Notes: generated from the sequence alone by a model not told the origin. A DNA stretch of 64,000 nucleotides from Amycolatopsis sp. FBCC-B4732 (GCF_023008405.1 NZ_CP095376.1:2256001-2320000), one strand, 5' to 3'; shown: positions 24,145 to 32,304, numbered from the stretch's first letter. Numbers and translations: made by a program.

Positions 24145-24328
24145 CCGCACGATGGTCCAGTCCGGATCGCTCGCGTGGCCGAGCGCCTACGGCCGTGACG
24201 ATGGTGCCGGTGCCGCGCGAGTGATCGGCGCCCGGCCGGCGGCGACGCGGTGGGCCACACGATGGACCCGGTTGAAGAGGAAGCAGGCGTTCGGCCGGCC
24301 CGTCGGCCCCGAAGATCGTGATGCGGAC
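24145..24328 (-). pseudogene. Remnant of an NAD(P)H-binding (NmrA-like/SDR) protein gene
   Basis: On the minus strand, 24299-24328 reads VRITIFGADG, the start of the Rossmann P-loop in NmrA-like proteins, behind GGGAGGA but with no start codon. At 24145-24174 a different frame reads ASDPDWTIVR, like the family's SDLDWTIVRPPRLT motif. In an intact gene these lie about 130 residues apart; here about 40, and the frames disagree. This suggests decay with an internal deletion. The call rests on two short motifs. Confidence 0.4.
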
Positions 24329-24467
24329 GACGGCGGTCCTCCCTGGCGGAGGAGAAGGGGACGACCACGAAATACCGGCGCACCCGTTGGCGTGACAGTG
24401 CAGCGGGGCATTCATCGTCGCTCGGACGGGGGACCGAAGTGGACCAGCATGGGCCGGGGGTGTGGGA

Positions 24468-24572
24468 ATGCTGGAAGGGCTGCTCTCGGCCGACGCGGGA
24501 GCGCTGTACGACGCCATGGTGCGGTCCGGGCCGGTGGCGCCGGACGATCCGGTGCTGGCGCCGATGCGGTGA
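24468..24572 (+). pseudogene. N-terminal fragment of a regulator-like gene
   Basis: ATG 24468 starts a 34-aa frame (MLEGLLSADAGALYDAMVRS) ending at a TGA in 24570-24572. The opening is typical of the N-terminus of LuxR-type or helix-turn-helix regulators in actinomycetes, which then continue for hundreds of residues. Nothing downstream continues it. Probably a truncated remnant. Confidence 0.35.
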
Positions 24573-24649
24573 ACCCGAGCGCCTTCGAGGAGAACGCTCA
24601 CCAGCACGAGGAACGCCGGCGCAGCGGCGCGAACTCTGGTTCTGAACAT
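24556..24649 (-). pseudogene. Orphan signal-peptide-like gene start
   Basis: ATG 24649, preceded by GAGGGG, reads MFRTRVRAAAPAFLVLVSVL and a few more residues, a convincing secretion signal. The frame then enters low-quality sequence overlapping the regulator remnant on the other strand. It looks like the 5' end of a lost secreted-protein gene. Confidence 0.35.
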
Positions 24650-24765
24650 GGGAAAACCCCTCGTAGAAAGGAAGATTGGCGTCGGCCGCGGCCCCGGGAA
24701 AGGCGGCTCGACGCGGCAGAGCTTATGAGGGGTTCCGGTGGCAGCGCATGAGCGAATGCGGCCAT

Positions 24766-24781
24766 TGTCCGCATGCGGACA
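24766..24781. promoter_or_regulatory. Perfect 16-bp palindrome next to the TetR gene
   Basis: TGTCCGCATGCGGACA is a perfect palindrome 10 bp beyond the TetR stop. It is upstream of the minus-strand signal-peptide remnant. It may be the operator of that lost gene or part of a terminator. Confidence 0.45.
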
Positions 24782-24791
24782 CCGGCGTCGC

Positions 24792-25499
24792 TCAGTCCGC
24801 GGGGTGCGCCGACGGGGGGTGCCGCGGCGGCGGTGGGGGCAGCGGCAGGTTCGGGTCGACCTCGATGCCCGCCGCGCGGAGCGAGTCGTCGAGGATGTGC
24901 CAGATCCAGCGGGTGAGCAGGTCCGCGAGCTGCGTCTTCGTGATGCCTTCCGGGGCTTCGAGCCACTGCGCGGTGCAGGAATCGACGAGACCGACGACGC
25001 CGAAGGACAGGACGCCGGCGATGCGCGTGTCGAGCTGGAACAGCGTCAGGTAGTAGTCGAACACCTGGCTGAGCTGGCGCGCGATCACGGTCTTGACGTC
25101 GGCGATGGCGTCTTCGCCCTCGCGGCGCCCGGTCTGGGCGTGCAGGATCAGGTAGCGGTACAGGTTTCCGTGGTCGGCCAGCCAGCCGGTGTGGGCGTCG
25201 ACCGCGGCGGCGATCATTTCCCTGGCGCTGCCCTGGGGTTCCCACACCGGTTGCAGCGAAGCGGTGATCTCCTCGGCGGCCCGGTCGGCGACGGCCCGCG
25301 TCAGGTCGGCCGCGTCGTCGAACTGGCGGTACAGCTGCGGGCGGGCCACGCCGGCGGCCTCGGCGATGTGGGCCGCCGACACGTACGGGCCGTGTTCCTC
25401 GATCGCCCGCAGCGCGGCCTCGACGAACTCGCGGCGCCGGCGTTCGCGCTGCCCGGTCCAGCGCGCCGCGCGACCGTCGCCCGCTCGGGAAGACCTCAC
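24792..25499 (-). CDS. TetR family transcriptional regulator
   Basis: 235 aa. The HTH is at residues 18-62 (RREFVEAALRAIEEHGPYVS, AAHIAEAAGVARPQLYRQFD). A helical ligand-binding domain follows, including VWEPQGSAREMIAAAVDAHT, and the tail is Pro-rich (PNLPLPPPPPRHPP). GTG 25499 has only a weak ribosome-binding site. It is divergent from a sigma-factor gene across an 105-bp gap with a palindrome. Ligand unknown. Confidence 0.85.
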   Translation of the reverse strand: MRSSRAGDGRAARWTGQRERRRREFVEAALRAIEEHGPYVSAAHIAEAAGVARPQLYRQFDDAADLTRAVADRAAEEITASLQPVWEPQGSAREMIAAAVDAHTGWLADHGNLYRYLILHAQTGRREGEDAIADVKTVIARQLSQVFDYYLTLFQLDTRIAGVLSFGVVGLVDSCTAQWLEAPEGITKTQLADLLTRWIWHILDDSLRAAGIEVDPNLPLPPPPPRHPPSAHPAD

Positions 25500-25540
25500 T
25501 TCGGGGAGCGTACCGGGCCGCAGTTAGGGGCTACGCCGTT

Positions 25541-25551
25541 GTAACTGTTAC
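25541..25551. promoter_or_regulatory. Candidate TetR operator
   Basis: GTAAC-T-GTTAC is an 11-bp odd-centred palindrome within TTGTAACTGTTACTTTG. It lies between the divergent TetR and sigma-factor genes and resembles TetR-type half sites. Confidence 0.5.
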
Positions 25552-25604
25552 TTTGTGCGCCATCGAATTACCGAGAGTGCCGAATGGCTGAATCGGAGTG
25601 TGCG

Positions 25605-26303
25605 ATGGGCGAGGCCGGCCACGAGGACCTGCCGCCGGATCGGCAGCTGCTTGCCGACTTCCGCGCCGGGAAGCCCGGCGCGGGTGACCGGCTCTTCCGG
25701 CGCCACGCGGGGGCGTTGCGCCGGGTCGCGGCGGGCTGGGGCAGACCGCCCGCGGACCGGGACGAACTGGTGGCCCAGGCGTTCACGGGCGTCCTGGCCG
25801 TGATCCGCGCCGGCGGCGGGCCGAAGGACCACCTCCACCCGTACGCGGTCGCGACGATGCGCGACCTCGCCGCTCGCTGGAGCCGGGAACGGGCCGAGCC
25901 GGCAGGCGCGGCCGGAGCCCGGCCCGCCGACCTGGTCCGGTCCGCTTTCCACACGCTGCCGGTGCGCTGGCGGGTCGTGCTGTGGAGCATCGTGGCCGAA
26001 GGCCGCACCCCGGCCGACCTGGCGCCGGTCATGGGCCTCTCGCCGAACGGCGTCGCCGAGCTGGCCGGCCGCGCCCGCGCGGGGCTGCGGCAGGCCTACC
26101 GCGAAGCCCGGCAACTCCCCGTACCCCGGACGCCCGCTTGCCAGGAAGCCCTGCGCCAGCTGGAGATCTGGCTGCGCGGTGGACGGCACGACGGCTGCGC
26201 CACGACGGTCGCGGCGCACGTCGCCGCGTGCGCGTCCTGCCGGCGAGCCGGCTGCGAAGAGCTCTTAGAGGTGTCTTTCCCCGCGCGACAGGAACTCCGA
26301 TGA
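25605..26303 (+). CDS. Divergent ECF-like sigma factor with C-terminal zinc-finger-like tail
   Basis: About 232 aa from ATG 25605 (GGAG six bases upstream); ATG 25584 is an alternative. Region 2-like helices (LLADFRAGKPGAGDRLFRRH) and a region 4-like HTH (LPVRWRVVLWSIVAEGRTPA, LAPVMGLSPNGVAELAGRAR) are present. The final 30 residues, CATTVAAHVAACASCRRAGC, have the His/Cys spacing of anti-sigma zinc fingers. So sigma factor and anti-sigma-like element may be in one chain. ATGA overlap with a 65-aa gene. Confidence 0.75.
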   Translation: MGEAGHEDLPPDRQLLADFRAGKPGAGDRLFRRHAGALRRVAAGWGRPPADRDELVAQAFTGVLAVIRAGGGPKDHLHPYAVATMRDLAARWSRERAEPAGAAGARPADLVRSAFHTLPVRWRVVLWSIVAEGRTPADLAPVMGLSPNGVAELAGRARAGLRQAYREARQLPVPRTPACQEALRQLEIWLRGGRHDGCATTVAAHVAACASCRRAGCEELLEVSFPARQELR

Positions 26304-26497
26304 GCCAAGCGGAAACCACCGACGCGAGCGCGGTGCCGTTGCCGGCCACGCCGATCTTCGACTCGATCGTCGCCGAGGTCGGCCTGCGGTGGGTGGACAC
26401 CGCGCCGGCGACGGCCGACGTCGCCCCGGCCGAAGGGGACAGCGACCCGGGCGAGCAAGGCCGCCACTCGACCGGCTGGTTCAGCGTCGAGGAATGA
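26300..26497 (+). CDS. Small acidic protein coupled to the sigma factor, unknown
   Basis: 65 aa, ATG 26300 overlapping the sigma-factor stop and preceded by AGGAA. Sequence: MSQAETTDASAVPLPATPIF, then SIVAEVGLRWVDTAP and an acidic tail ending WFSVEE. No membrane segment or cysteines. Tight coupling argues it is real. It could bind the sigma factor, or be a short regulatory or modified peptide; I do not recognise it. Confidence 0.6.
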   Translation: MSQAETTDASAVPLPATPIFDSIVAEVGLRWVDTAPATADVAPAEGDSDPGEQGRHSTGWFSVEE

Positions 26498-26627
26498 CCA
26501 CTCCGCCGGTCCGAAGCTGACCTCACCCCGCGCGGGTTACCTCATCCGGTGGATCTTTCACGCTCCTTGCGTCACGGGCGGCGACCGGCGCCGTCGAATT
26601 CCCGAGACCAGCGGGGAGGCGTGCGCA

Positions 26628-27437
26628 GTGGCCGATCGAGACCACGTCGACGAGATCGACGGAGCCGTCAGGAATCTCCGCGCCCGCTGGCGGATCGCGA
26701 GCATCACCAGCGGCTGGCGGTTCCCGAGCGACTGGGCGGTCCCCGAGGTGGACGCGGTGTGCGGGGCGGCGCTGTTCCGCGGGGACCTGGCCGGCGCGCT
26801 GCGGAACCTGGGCCGCTCGCGCGCGTGGACCGGCGCGGGGCTGGACGAGACGTTGTACGACGTCGCCGCGTTGCACGCCGTGCTGGACCGCGGCTCGGAC
26901 GCCGACGGGCTGGTCTCCGCCGATCCGCACGCGGCGCCGTTCGCCATGCTCCGCGCCGTCGCGGTGGGCTGGGCCGATCTCACCGGCGAAGTGCCCGACC
27001 GCGGGGCGACCGAGTCGTTCAGCGGCTTGGCGACGGAAGGCTACCTGCGGGTGCGGCTGGGCGAGGTCTACCGGCGCGTCACGCGGATCGGCCCCGGCGC
27101 GGGGGAGTGGCCCGTGCTGCTCGCGGTCAGCGTCGATCTGTCCACGGTGGACGGCTGGTCCCGCCCGATGGCGATGGTCCTGGTCGCCGACGTCCTCCGC
27201 CGCGTCTTCGACAGCGGGGAAACCACCGCTTCGCTCGGCTGCTCGACCGCCGTCGTCCTCGCCGACCGGGAAACCGCGGTGGCGCACCGGATCACGAGCG
27301 CGCGCCGCCAGATCGCCGATCGGCTGCGCGGTGATCCACAGCTTGTCACCGCGGCGCACCCGGAGGTCCGGGTGCACCGCCTGCCCGACACGCTGCCCGC
27401 GGCACACGACCTGCTGCACCGGATCGCCGGCCGCTGA
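26628..27437 (+). CDS. Unknown protein with a possible degenerate GGDEF-like C-terminal domain
   Basis: 269 aa from GTG 26628, with GGGAGG eight bases upstream. Helical N-terminal half. The C-terminal half (LLAVSVDLSTVDGWSRPMAM, VLVADVLRRVFDSGETTASL, then VVLADRETAVAHRI) follows the layout of a GGDEF domain: Asp-rich first strand, helix with GD-like position, then a hairpin. The GGDEF signature itself is absent (GCSTAVVL instead). If related, it is inactive as a diguanylate cyclase. The family is uncertain. No operon partners. Confidence 0.5.
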   Translation: MADRDHVDEIDGAVRNLRARWRIASITSGWRFPSDWAVPEVDAVCGAALFRGDLAGALRNLGRSRAWTGAGLDETLYDVAALHAVLDRGSDADGLVSADPHAAPFAMLRAVAVGWADLTGEVPDRGATESFSGLATEGYLRVRLGEVYRRVTRIGPGAGEWPVLLAVSVDLSTVDGWSRPMAMVLVADVLRRVFDSGETTASLGCSTAVVLADRETAVAHRITSARRQIADRLRGDPQLVTAAHPEVRVHRLPDTLPAAHDLLHRIAGR

Positions 27438-27637
27438 GACCGCGTTCCCCCGGGCGGGGGATGCGGTCGACACCGGCCCGGTGGCGCGTCGTTTCGCTTG
27501 CACGGCAGGGATTTCCGGGCGCGAGGTGCCTGCTCGGCGCTCCGGTGCGCAGTGCTAGAGTCGCCGGGCCCGGGAGGTGGCACTCCCGTCGGTCAGGGGG
27601 GAACCTGTCTTTCGCTGTTGACCTAAGGATTGCCGGA

Positions 27638-27853
27638 ATGGAAGAACGGGCTGCGCTCCAGGCGGCCTCCCGTCGTCGCATCGCGAACGTCAGCCGCAGC
27701 TTGGCGGACGCGCGGCTGGCGGCCGACGACGACGTGGTCCGGGTGCACGCGGCGCGGTTGGAGCACGCCTTCGACCTCGCGCTGCGGTCCACCTTGGACG
27801 AAGGGCTGCCGAAGCTGGGGCGGGACGCGATTCCCCGGCCCCGCAAGCTGTAG
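27638..27853 (+). CDS. Small helical protein, unknown
   Basis: 71 aa from ATG 27638, with AAGGA about nine bases upstream. MEERAALQAASRRRIANVSR and LADARLAADDDVVRVHAARL suggest one long amphipathic helix pair, ending in a basic tail RPRKL. Codon use fits a real gene. It stands alone, with about 200 bp of leader. Function unknown. Confidence 0.5.
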   Translation: MEERAALQAASRRRIANVSRSLADARLAADDDVVRVHAARLEHAFDLALRSTLDEGLPKLGRDAIPRPRKL

Positions 27854-27886
27854 CCGTGCCGGAATGTCCACTTTGTACGGCTGCGC

Positions 27887-29095
27887 TCACCCCAGCCGGG
27901 CGGCGCGGGTCAGCAGGTGGCGCCGCTCGGGCTCGCTGGTGGTGCGCCGGGCCGCTTCCTGGTAACCGGCGCGCGCCGCGCCGGGGTCGCCGGCCAGCTC
28001 CAGCAGGTGGGCCCGGACGGACACGAGGTGGTGGGAGGCGCCGAGGCGCTCGTCGGCCGAAAGGGCGTCGAGCAGGGCCAGCCCGGCCGCCGGTCCGTGC
28101 ACCTCGGCCACCGCCACCGCCCGGTTGAGCGTCACCGTCGGGTTGGGTGCCACGTGCTCCAGAACCGTGTACAGGGCCAGGATCTGCCGCCAATCCGTGT
28201 CGCCGGAGGTCGCGGCCTCGTCGTGGACGGCGGCGATGGCGGCTTGCAGCTGGTACGGGCCGACCGGGCCCTCCGCCAGGGCGCCGGTCACCAGCGCCAC
28301 GCCCTCGGCGATGGCGACGGCGTCCCAGCGCGTCCGGTCCTGTTCGCTCAGCGGCACCAGCGATCCGTCCGCGGCCGTGCGGGCTTCGCGGCGGGCGTCG
28401 GTCAGCAGCAACAGCGCCAGCAGCCCGGCCACCTCGCCGTCGCCGGGGACCAGCCGGTGCAGCTCGCGGGCCAGCCGGATGGCTTCGGCCGTCAGCTCGG
28501 CCCGCACCAGCCGCGTTCCCGACGTCGCCGTGTAGCCCTCGTTGAAGACGAGGTAGACGACGTGGAGCACGACACCGAGCCGCGCCGCCTGCTCGGCCGG
28601 CGGCGGCAGCGCGAAAACCGCCCCGGCGGCCTTGATGCGCTGCTTCGCCCGGCTGATGCGCTGCGCCATGGTCGCCTCGGGCACGAGGAACGCGCGGGCG
28701 ATCTCGGCGGTCGACAGGCCGCCGACGGCCCGCAGGGTCAGCGCGATCTGCGACGGCGGCGTCAGCGCCGGGTGGCAGCACAGGAACAGCAGCGTGAGGG
28801 TGTCGTCGGGGTACGCCTCGCCGCCGTCGGGCGGGGCCGGCGTGCGGATCGCGTCGGCCTCCTCCCGGCGGCGGCGGGCGGCGTCGCTGCGCACCTGGTC
28901 GGCGAGGCGCCGCGACGCCACCGTCACCAGCCAGGCCCGGGGGTTCTCCGGCCACCCCTCGACCGGCCACTGGGTGCTGGCCGCCACCAGCGCCTCCTGG
29001 ACGGCGTCCTCGCACGCGTCGAAGAGGCCGTAGCGGCGCACCAGCACCCCGAGCACCTCCGGGACCAGCCGCCGGACGGCCTGCCAGCCGGTCAC
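27887..29095 (-). CDS. ECF42-type RNA polymerase sigma factor
   Basis: 402 aa. Region 2: RRYGLFDACEDAVQEALVAA, PRAWLVTVASRRLADQVRSD. Region 4: LRAVGGLSTAEIARAFLVPE with ATMAQRISRAKQRIKAAG. Residues 180-402 form the long TPR-like C-terminal domain of this group (HVVYLVFNEGYTATSG, LYTVLEHVAPNPTVTLNRAV). ECF42 factors are known to sit beside DGPF/YCII proteins, and the preceding gene is one (GTG 29095 overlaps its stop). In this group the C-terminal domain is required for activity and no anti-sigma factor is used. The likely regulon is its own operon. Confidence 0.9.
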   Translation of the reverse strand: MTGWQAVRRLVPEVLGVLVRRYGLFDACEDAVQEALVAASTQWPVEGWPENPRAWLVTVASRRLADQVRSDAARRRREEADAIRTPAPPDGGEAYPDDTLTLLFLCCHPALTPPSQIALTLRAVGGLSTAEIARAFLVPEATMAQRISRAKQRIKAAGAVFALPPPAEQAARLGVVLHVVYLVFNEGYTATSGTRLVRAELTAEAIRLARELHRLVPGDGEVAGLLALLLLTDARREARTAADGSLVPLSEQDRTRWDAVAIAEGVALVTGALAEGPVGPYQLQAAIAAVHDEAATSGDTDWRQILALYTVLEHVAPNPTVTLNRAVAVAEVHGPAAGLALLDALSADERLGASHHLVSVRAHLLELAGDPGAARAGYQEAARRTTSEPERRHLLTRAARLG

Positions 29096-29454
29096 GGTTC
29101 GACGTTCGCCTCGTGCATGAGCGGCCGGACCTCGACACCCCAGTAGCGCGCCGACGGGCTGCGCGCCGCGATCTCGAGCGCCCGGTCCAGGTTGTCGCAG
29201 TCGATGATCGAGAAGCTGCCCAGGAACTCTTTGGCCTCGGCGTAGGGGCCGTCGGTCACCACCGGTGTCCCGCCGGTGACCCGGACCATCTTGGTGTTCA
29301 CCTCGTCGGCGACGCCGTACGCGCCGATCAGCTCACCCGACTCGAACAGCTCCTGGTTGAGGGCGTCGGTCTCGCGGATGAGCTCCGCGAGCGTCTCCGC
29401 GCCCACCGAGGTGAAGGCTTCCTCGTTGCCGTAGATCAGCAGCATGAACTTCAT
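29092..29454 (-). CDS. YCII/DGPF-domain protein
   Basis: 120 aa. MKFMLLIYGNEEAF at the start and the signature VVTDGPYAEAKEFLGSFSII are typical of YciI-related DGPF proteins that accompany ECF42-type sigma factors. GAGGAG precedes ATG 29454. Middle gene of a three-gene operon: RibD-like reductase, this, sigma factor. Exact activity is unknown; it may sense or process a small molecule. Confidence 0.9.
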   Translation of the reverse strand: MKFMLLIYGNEEAFTSVGAETLAELIRETDALNQELFESGELIGAYGVADEVNTKMVRVTGGTPVVTDGPYAEAKEFLGSFSIIDCDNLDRALEIAARSPSARYWGVEVRPLMHEANVEP

Positions 29455-29466
29455 CGCTCGCTCCTC

Positions 29467-30186
29467 TCAGCCCCGGCCCGGCCCGACGAGTTCGCCGCCG
29501 GCACCGCGGTCGTCCAGCACCAGTTTCGACCGCCCGGCGACGGTATAGCGGATGTGCGTCACGCCGGGCGCGTCGACGACCCGGGCCGGGACCAGCTCGA
29601 TGCCGTCGTCCGCCCCGAGCCCGAGCCCGGCGTCGAACAGGCGCTGGCCGTCGCCCAGCAGCACGGGGGCGATGTGCAGCTCGAGCTGGTCGAGCAGCCC
29701 GGCGGCGAGCACCTGCCGCAGGAGCTCCCCGCCACCGGCGACCGCCACGTCCTTGGCGCCGGCGGCGGCCTTGGCCAGCTCGACGGCCCGCTCGAGCCCG
29801 TCGGTGACGAAGGTGAAGGACGTCCCGCCCCGGCGTTCGAGCACCTCCCGCGGCCGGTGGGTGACGACGAAGACCGGCGCCTGGAACGGCGGCTCCTCGC
29901 CCCAGGGGACTTCGCCGGCGTCGAACATGCGCCGTCCCATGACGTAGGCACCGGCCGCGGCGAAGGTCTCCGCGACGATTTCGGAGTCGACCGACTGCTC
30001 GCCGCCGGCGAAGCCCTGCCGCTCCCGCCAGGCCATGGCGTCGACGGCCCAGCGGGTGACGCGGAAGAAGCCGGGCGCTTCCGGCCCGCCCATCCAGCCG
30101 CTCATGTCGCCGGGATCCCGCGGGTCGCGCGGTCCGGTGTAGAAGCCGTCGAGGGACACCGACATCTGGGCGGTCACCTTGGTCAT
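29467..30186 (-). CDS. Dihydrofolate reductase family protein (RibD C-terminal domain)
   Basis: 239 aa from ATG 30186, preceded by GAGAGG. VTAQMSVSLDGFYTGPRD at the start, AAGAYVMGRRMFDAGEVPWG, the cofactor-loop-like DVAVAGGGELLRQVLAAGLL and LELHIAPVLLGDGQRLFD are standard for the RibD_C/DHFR-like NADPH-dependent reductases. The substrate is usually unassigned; these are not true folate enzymes. Twelve bp separate it from the YCII gene. Probably under the downstream ECF42 factor. Confidence 0.85.
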   Translation of the reverse strand: MTKVTAQMSVSLDGFYTGPRDPRDPGDMSGWMGGPEAPGFFRVTRWAVDAMAWRERQGFAGGEQSVDSEIVAETFAAAGAYVMGRRMFDAGEVPWGEEPPFQAPVFVVTHRPREVLERRGGTSFTFVTDGLERAVELAKAAAGAKDVAVAGGGELLRQVLAAGLLDQLELHIAPVLLGDGQRLFDAGLGLGADDGIELVPARVVDAPGVTHIRYTVAGRSKLVLDDRGAGGELVGPGRG

Positions 30187-30271
30187 CGTTCGCACCTCTC
30201 GTGGGGGCGGCCCGGTTCGGCCGCCGCTGCCCCACAGTCGGAGCCGCCGGCCGGTTCTCGACATGCCCCGC

Positions 30272-30297
30272 GGAAAAATTTCGCGCGACCGCGAAAT
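30272..30297 (-). terminator. Intrinsic terminator with T-run
   Basis: On the minus strand ATTTCGCG-GTCG-CGCGAAAT forms an 8-bp stem (30290-30297 with 30278-30285) followed directly by a run of T residues (30272-30280 region). It begins at the stop of the monooxygenase gene and ends the MarR-controlled operon. Confidence 0.75.
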
Positions 30298-30650
30298 CAG
30301 GGTGCGGGCAGCTCGACGAGCTGGGTCAACGCACCGGCGTCGGCCGTGCTGTGGCGGGCCGGCTCGGTGAAGAACCGTGCCACGTGGGCGGTCGCGAGGT
30401 GGGTCCGGAAGGCGTCGGTGTCGGCGTGGATCTCGTAGGGGGGGAACGCGGCGGGGTCCGCGGCGTCGCGGTAGGACCGGAACTCCCGGCAGCCGGGCTC
30501 GCGCGGCACCGCCGCGGTGAGCGTCGTGATCGCGGCGGCGAGGTCGTCCTCGTGACCCCGGATCGCCCGGACGACGGCCACCATCGGCCGTTCGCCGGGC
30601 GGGAGGCCGGTGGCGACCTCGGGCGTGAACCGCCGGTCGCCGGTGGTCAC
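30297..30650 (-). CDS. Antibiotic biosynthesis monooxygenase (ABM) domain protein
   Basis: 117 aa from GTG 30650, which overlaps the MBL stop. A short N-terminal lead is followed by MVAVVRAIRGHEDDLAAAIT, EPGCREFRSYRDAADPAAF and FRTHLATAHVARFFTE, the ferredoxin-like ABM fold with its C-terminal helix. ABM proteins are cofactor-free quinone-forming oxygenases or stress-related enzymes. Last gene of the MarR-controlled operon. Confidence 0.8.
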   Translation of the reverse strand: MTTGDRRFTPEVATGLPPGERPMVAVVRAIRGHEDDLAAAITTLTAAVPREPGCREFRSYRDAADPAAFPPYEIHADTDAFRTHLATAHVARFFTEPARHSTADAGALTQLVELPAP

Positions 30651-31402
30651 GGGACCACGACCGGGGTGCCGGGCAGGGCCAGGCGGACGTCGACCTCCGG
30701 GGCGATCCGCGCGACGGCGTCGGCGTAGCGCCGCGGGTCCCGGTCGCCCTTGGTGATCATCCGGTCGCCCAGCCGGCCGCTGTGGAAGGAGTAGTGGTGC
30801 GGGACGGCCACGGCCGGCTTCAGCGCGGCCGTCAGCCCGGCCGCCTCTTCGGCGTCCATGACCACCTGCTGCAGGTTCATGGGGCGGATGCACAGGCCGT
30901 TCGTCGGCAGGATCGCCAGGTCGACGGGGCCGAACCGGTCCGGGATCGTGTCCAGTTCCGGCACGCGCAGCGAGTCGCCGCCGAAGAAGACCGTGCGGCC
31001 GCCCGCTTGGAGGACGAACGTGACTTCGTGGACGCCGTGCTTGCCGGGCGTCGCCGTCACGGTCAGGTCGCCGACCGTCGCGACTTCCCACGCCTCGACG
31101 GTGCAGACGTCGCGGAAACCCTTGTCCCGCGCGATCGCCGCGACGGTGCCGGGCCCGACCAGCGGGGTGGCGAGGTCGAAGCCACCGGCGACCAGCCCGT
31201 CGAGGTCGCAGTGGTCGTAGTGCTCGTGGCTGACCACCACGGCGTCGACGCGGCCCAGCGCCTCGACGGTCGAGGCGACCGGTTCGCCCTGGTAGTAGGT
31301 CGCGGTCTGGGTGAACCACGGGTCGGTCAGCACGCGGATGCCGCCGAATTCGATCAGCTGGCAGGCGTGCCCGATCCGGGTCACGCGCAACGGGGTGCTC
31401 AT
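30647..31402 (-). CDS. MBL-fold metallo-hydrolase (UlaG-like)
   Basis: 251 aa. The metal-binding motif SHEHYDHCD (HxHxDH-like) is at about residue 60, and TPGKHGVHEVTFVLQAGGR, FFGGDSL and AVPHHYSFHSGR supply later ligands. ATG 31402 follows AAGGAG. It resembles UlaG-like lactonases of unknown substrate. Second gene of the operon; 26 bp after the alpha/beta hydrolase. Confidence 0.85.
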   Translation of the reverse strand: MSTPLRVTRIGHACQLIEFGGIRVLTDPWFTQTATYYQGEPVASTVEALGRVDAVVVSHEHYDHCDLDGLVAGGFDLATPLVGPGTVAAIARDKGFRDVCTVEAWEVATVGDLTVTATPGKHGVHEVTFVLQAGGRTVFFGGDSLRVPELDTIPDRFGPVDLAILPTNGLCIRPMNLQQVVMDAEEAAGLTAALKPAVAVPHHYSFHSGRLGDRMITKGDRDPRRYADAVARIAPEVDVRLALPGTPVVVP

Positions 31403-31428
31403 GGTGGTTCTCCTTGCGAGGTGGGTGG

Positions 31429-32217
31429 TCAGTGGTTGCCGAGGTCGAGCAGCGCGCCGAGCAGTTCTTCCGGCGTCTCGACCTGCGGCAGGTGGCCGGT
31501 GCGGGGGAGCAGGGTGAACACGGACATCGGGATCGCCGCGGCGTAGGCCTTGCCGTACTCGGGGTCGACGATGCCGTCGCTTTCGCCCCAGATGACGTGC
31601 ACGGGGAGCTCGATCTCCCCGAGCCGCGCGGCGAGCGCCGGGTCCGTCATCGCGGGGCCGGCGTACCCGACCAGCGCGCGCACGTCGGGGCTCGGTCCGG
31701 TGCCACCGCCGCTCGGCGGCACCGGGGCCTTGCTCGGGTCGTGGAAGGAATGCGCCCGGATCTCCGCCGGGGCGAGGCCGCTGATGTCGGTCAGCGGGTG
31801 GCCCTCGACCTCGATGCCGATCGCGTTGATGAGCACCGCGCCGCTGACCCGGGGGCTCTTCAGCAGGGCGATTTCGGCGGCCAGCCAGCCGCCGAAGGAG
31901 TTGCCGATCACCGTGACGTCGGTGAGGCCGAGCTCGTCGAGCAGCGAGACGTACATCCGGGCCAGCGCGGTGACGTCGGTGAGGCCGTCGGCCTTGGGGG
32001 TGCCGCCGAAGCCGGGGTGGGTGGGCAGCAGCACGCGGGAGTGGGTGCGTTCGGCGAGCAGGTCGGCGAAGCCGGTCATCGTCGCGACGCCGCCACCGCC
32101 GTGCAGCAGCAGGTACGGACGGGTGCGGTCACGGTCCTGGAGGGTCACTTCGCCCAGGTCGAGCGCGTGGGTTTCGGTGCGGGCGGGCCGGAGCGAACCG
32201 GCGGCGGGGAGCGTCAT
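31429..32217 (-). CDS. Alpha/beta hydrolase
   Basis: 262 aa. Oxyanion segment PYLLLHGGGGVATMTGFADL, nucleophile elbow VTVIGNSFGGWLAAE (Ser in GNSFGG), acid around IWGESDGIVDPE and catalytic His in LLPRTGHLPQVE. All triad residues are present. ATG 32217 follows AAGGAG. First gene of a three-gene operon divergent from a MarR gene and controlled by the palindrome between them. Confidence 0.85.
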   Translation of the reverse strand: MTLPAAGSLRPARTETHALDLGEVTLQDRDRTRPYLLLHGGGGVATMTGFADLLAERTHSRVLLPTHPGFGGTPKADGLTDVTALARMYVSLLDELGLTDVTVIGNSFGGWLAAEIALLKSPRVSGAVLINAIGIEVEGHPLTDISGLAPAEIRAHSFHDPSKAPVPPSGGGTGPSPDVRALVGYAGPAMTDPALAARLGEIELPVHVIWGESDGIVDPEYGKAYAAAIPMSVFTLLPRTGHLPQVETPEELLGALLDLGNH

Positions 32218-32236
32218 GGTTCTCCTTGGTCTGGGC

Positions 32237-32270
32237 TACCTAAGGAAGCTTATATAAGGTTCCTTAGGTA
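32237..32270. promoter_or_regulatory. MarR operator in divergent promoter region
   Basis: TACCTAAGGAA (32237-32247) and TTCCTTAGGTA (32260-32270) are perfect 11-bp inverted arms around a 12-base AT-rich centre that itself contains CTTATATAAG. It lies between the hydrolase (start 32217) and MarR gene (start 32305), covering both likely promoters. Confidence 0.75.
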
Positions 32271-32304
32271 AGCAAGCTGGCCTCGGCTGAATTAGGGTGA
32301 GTGC

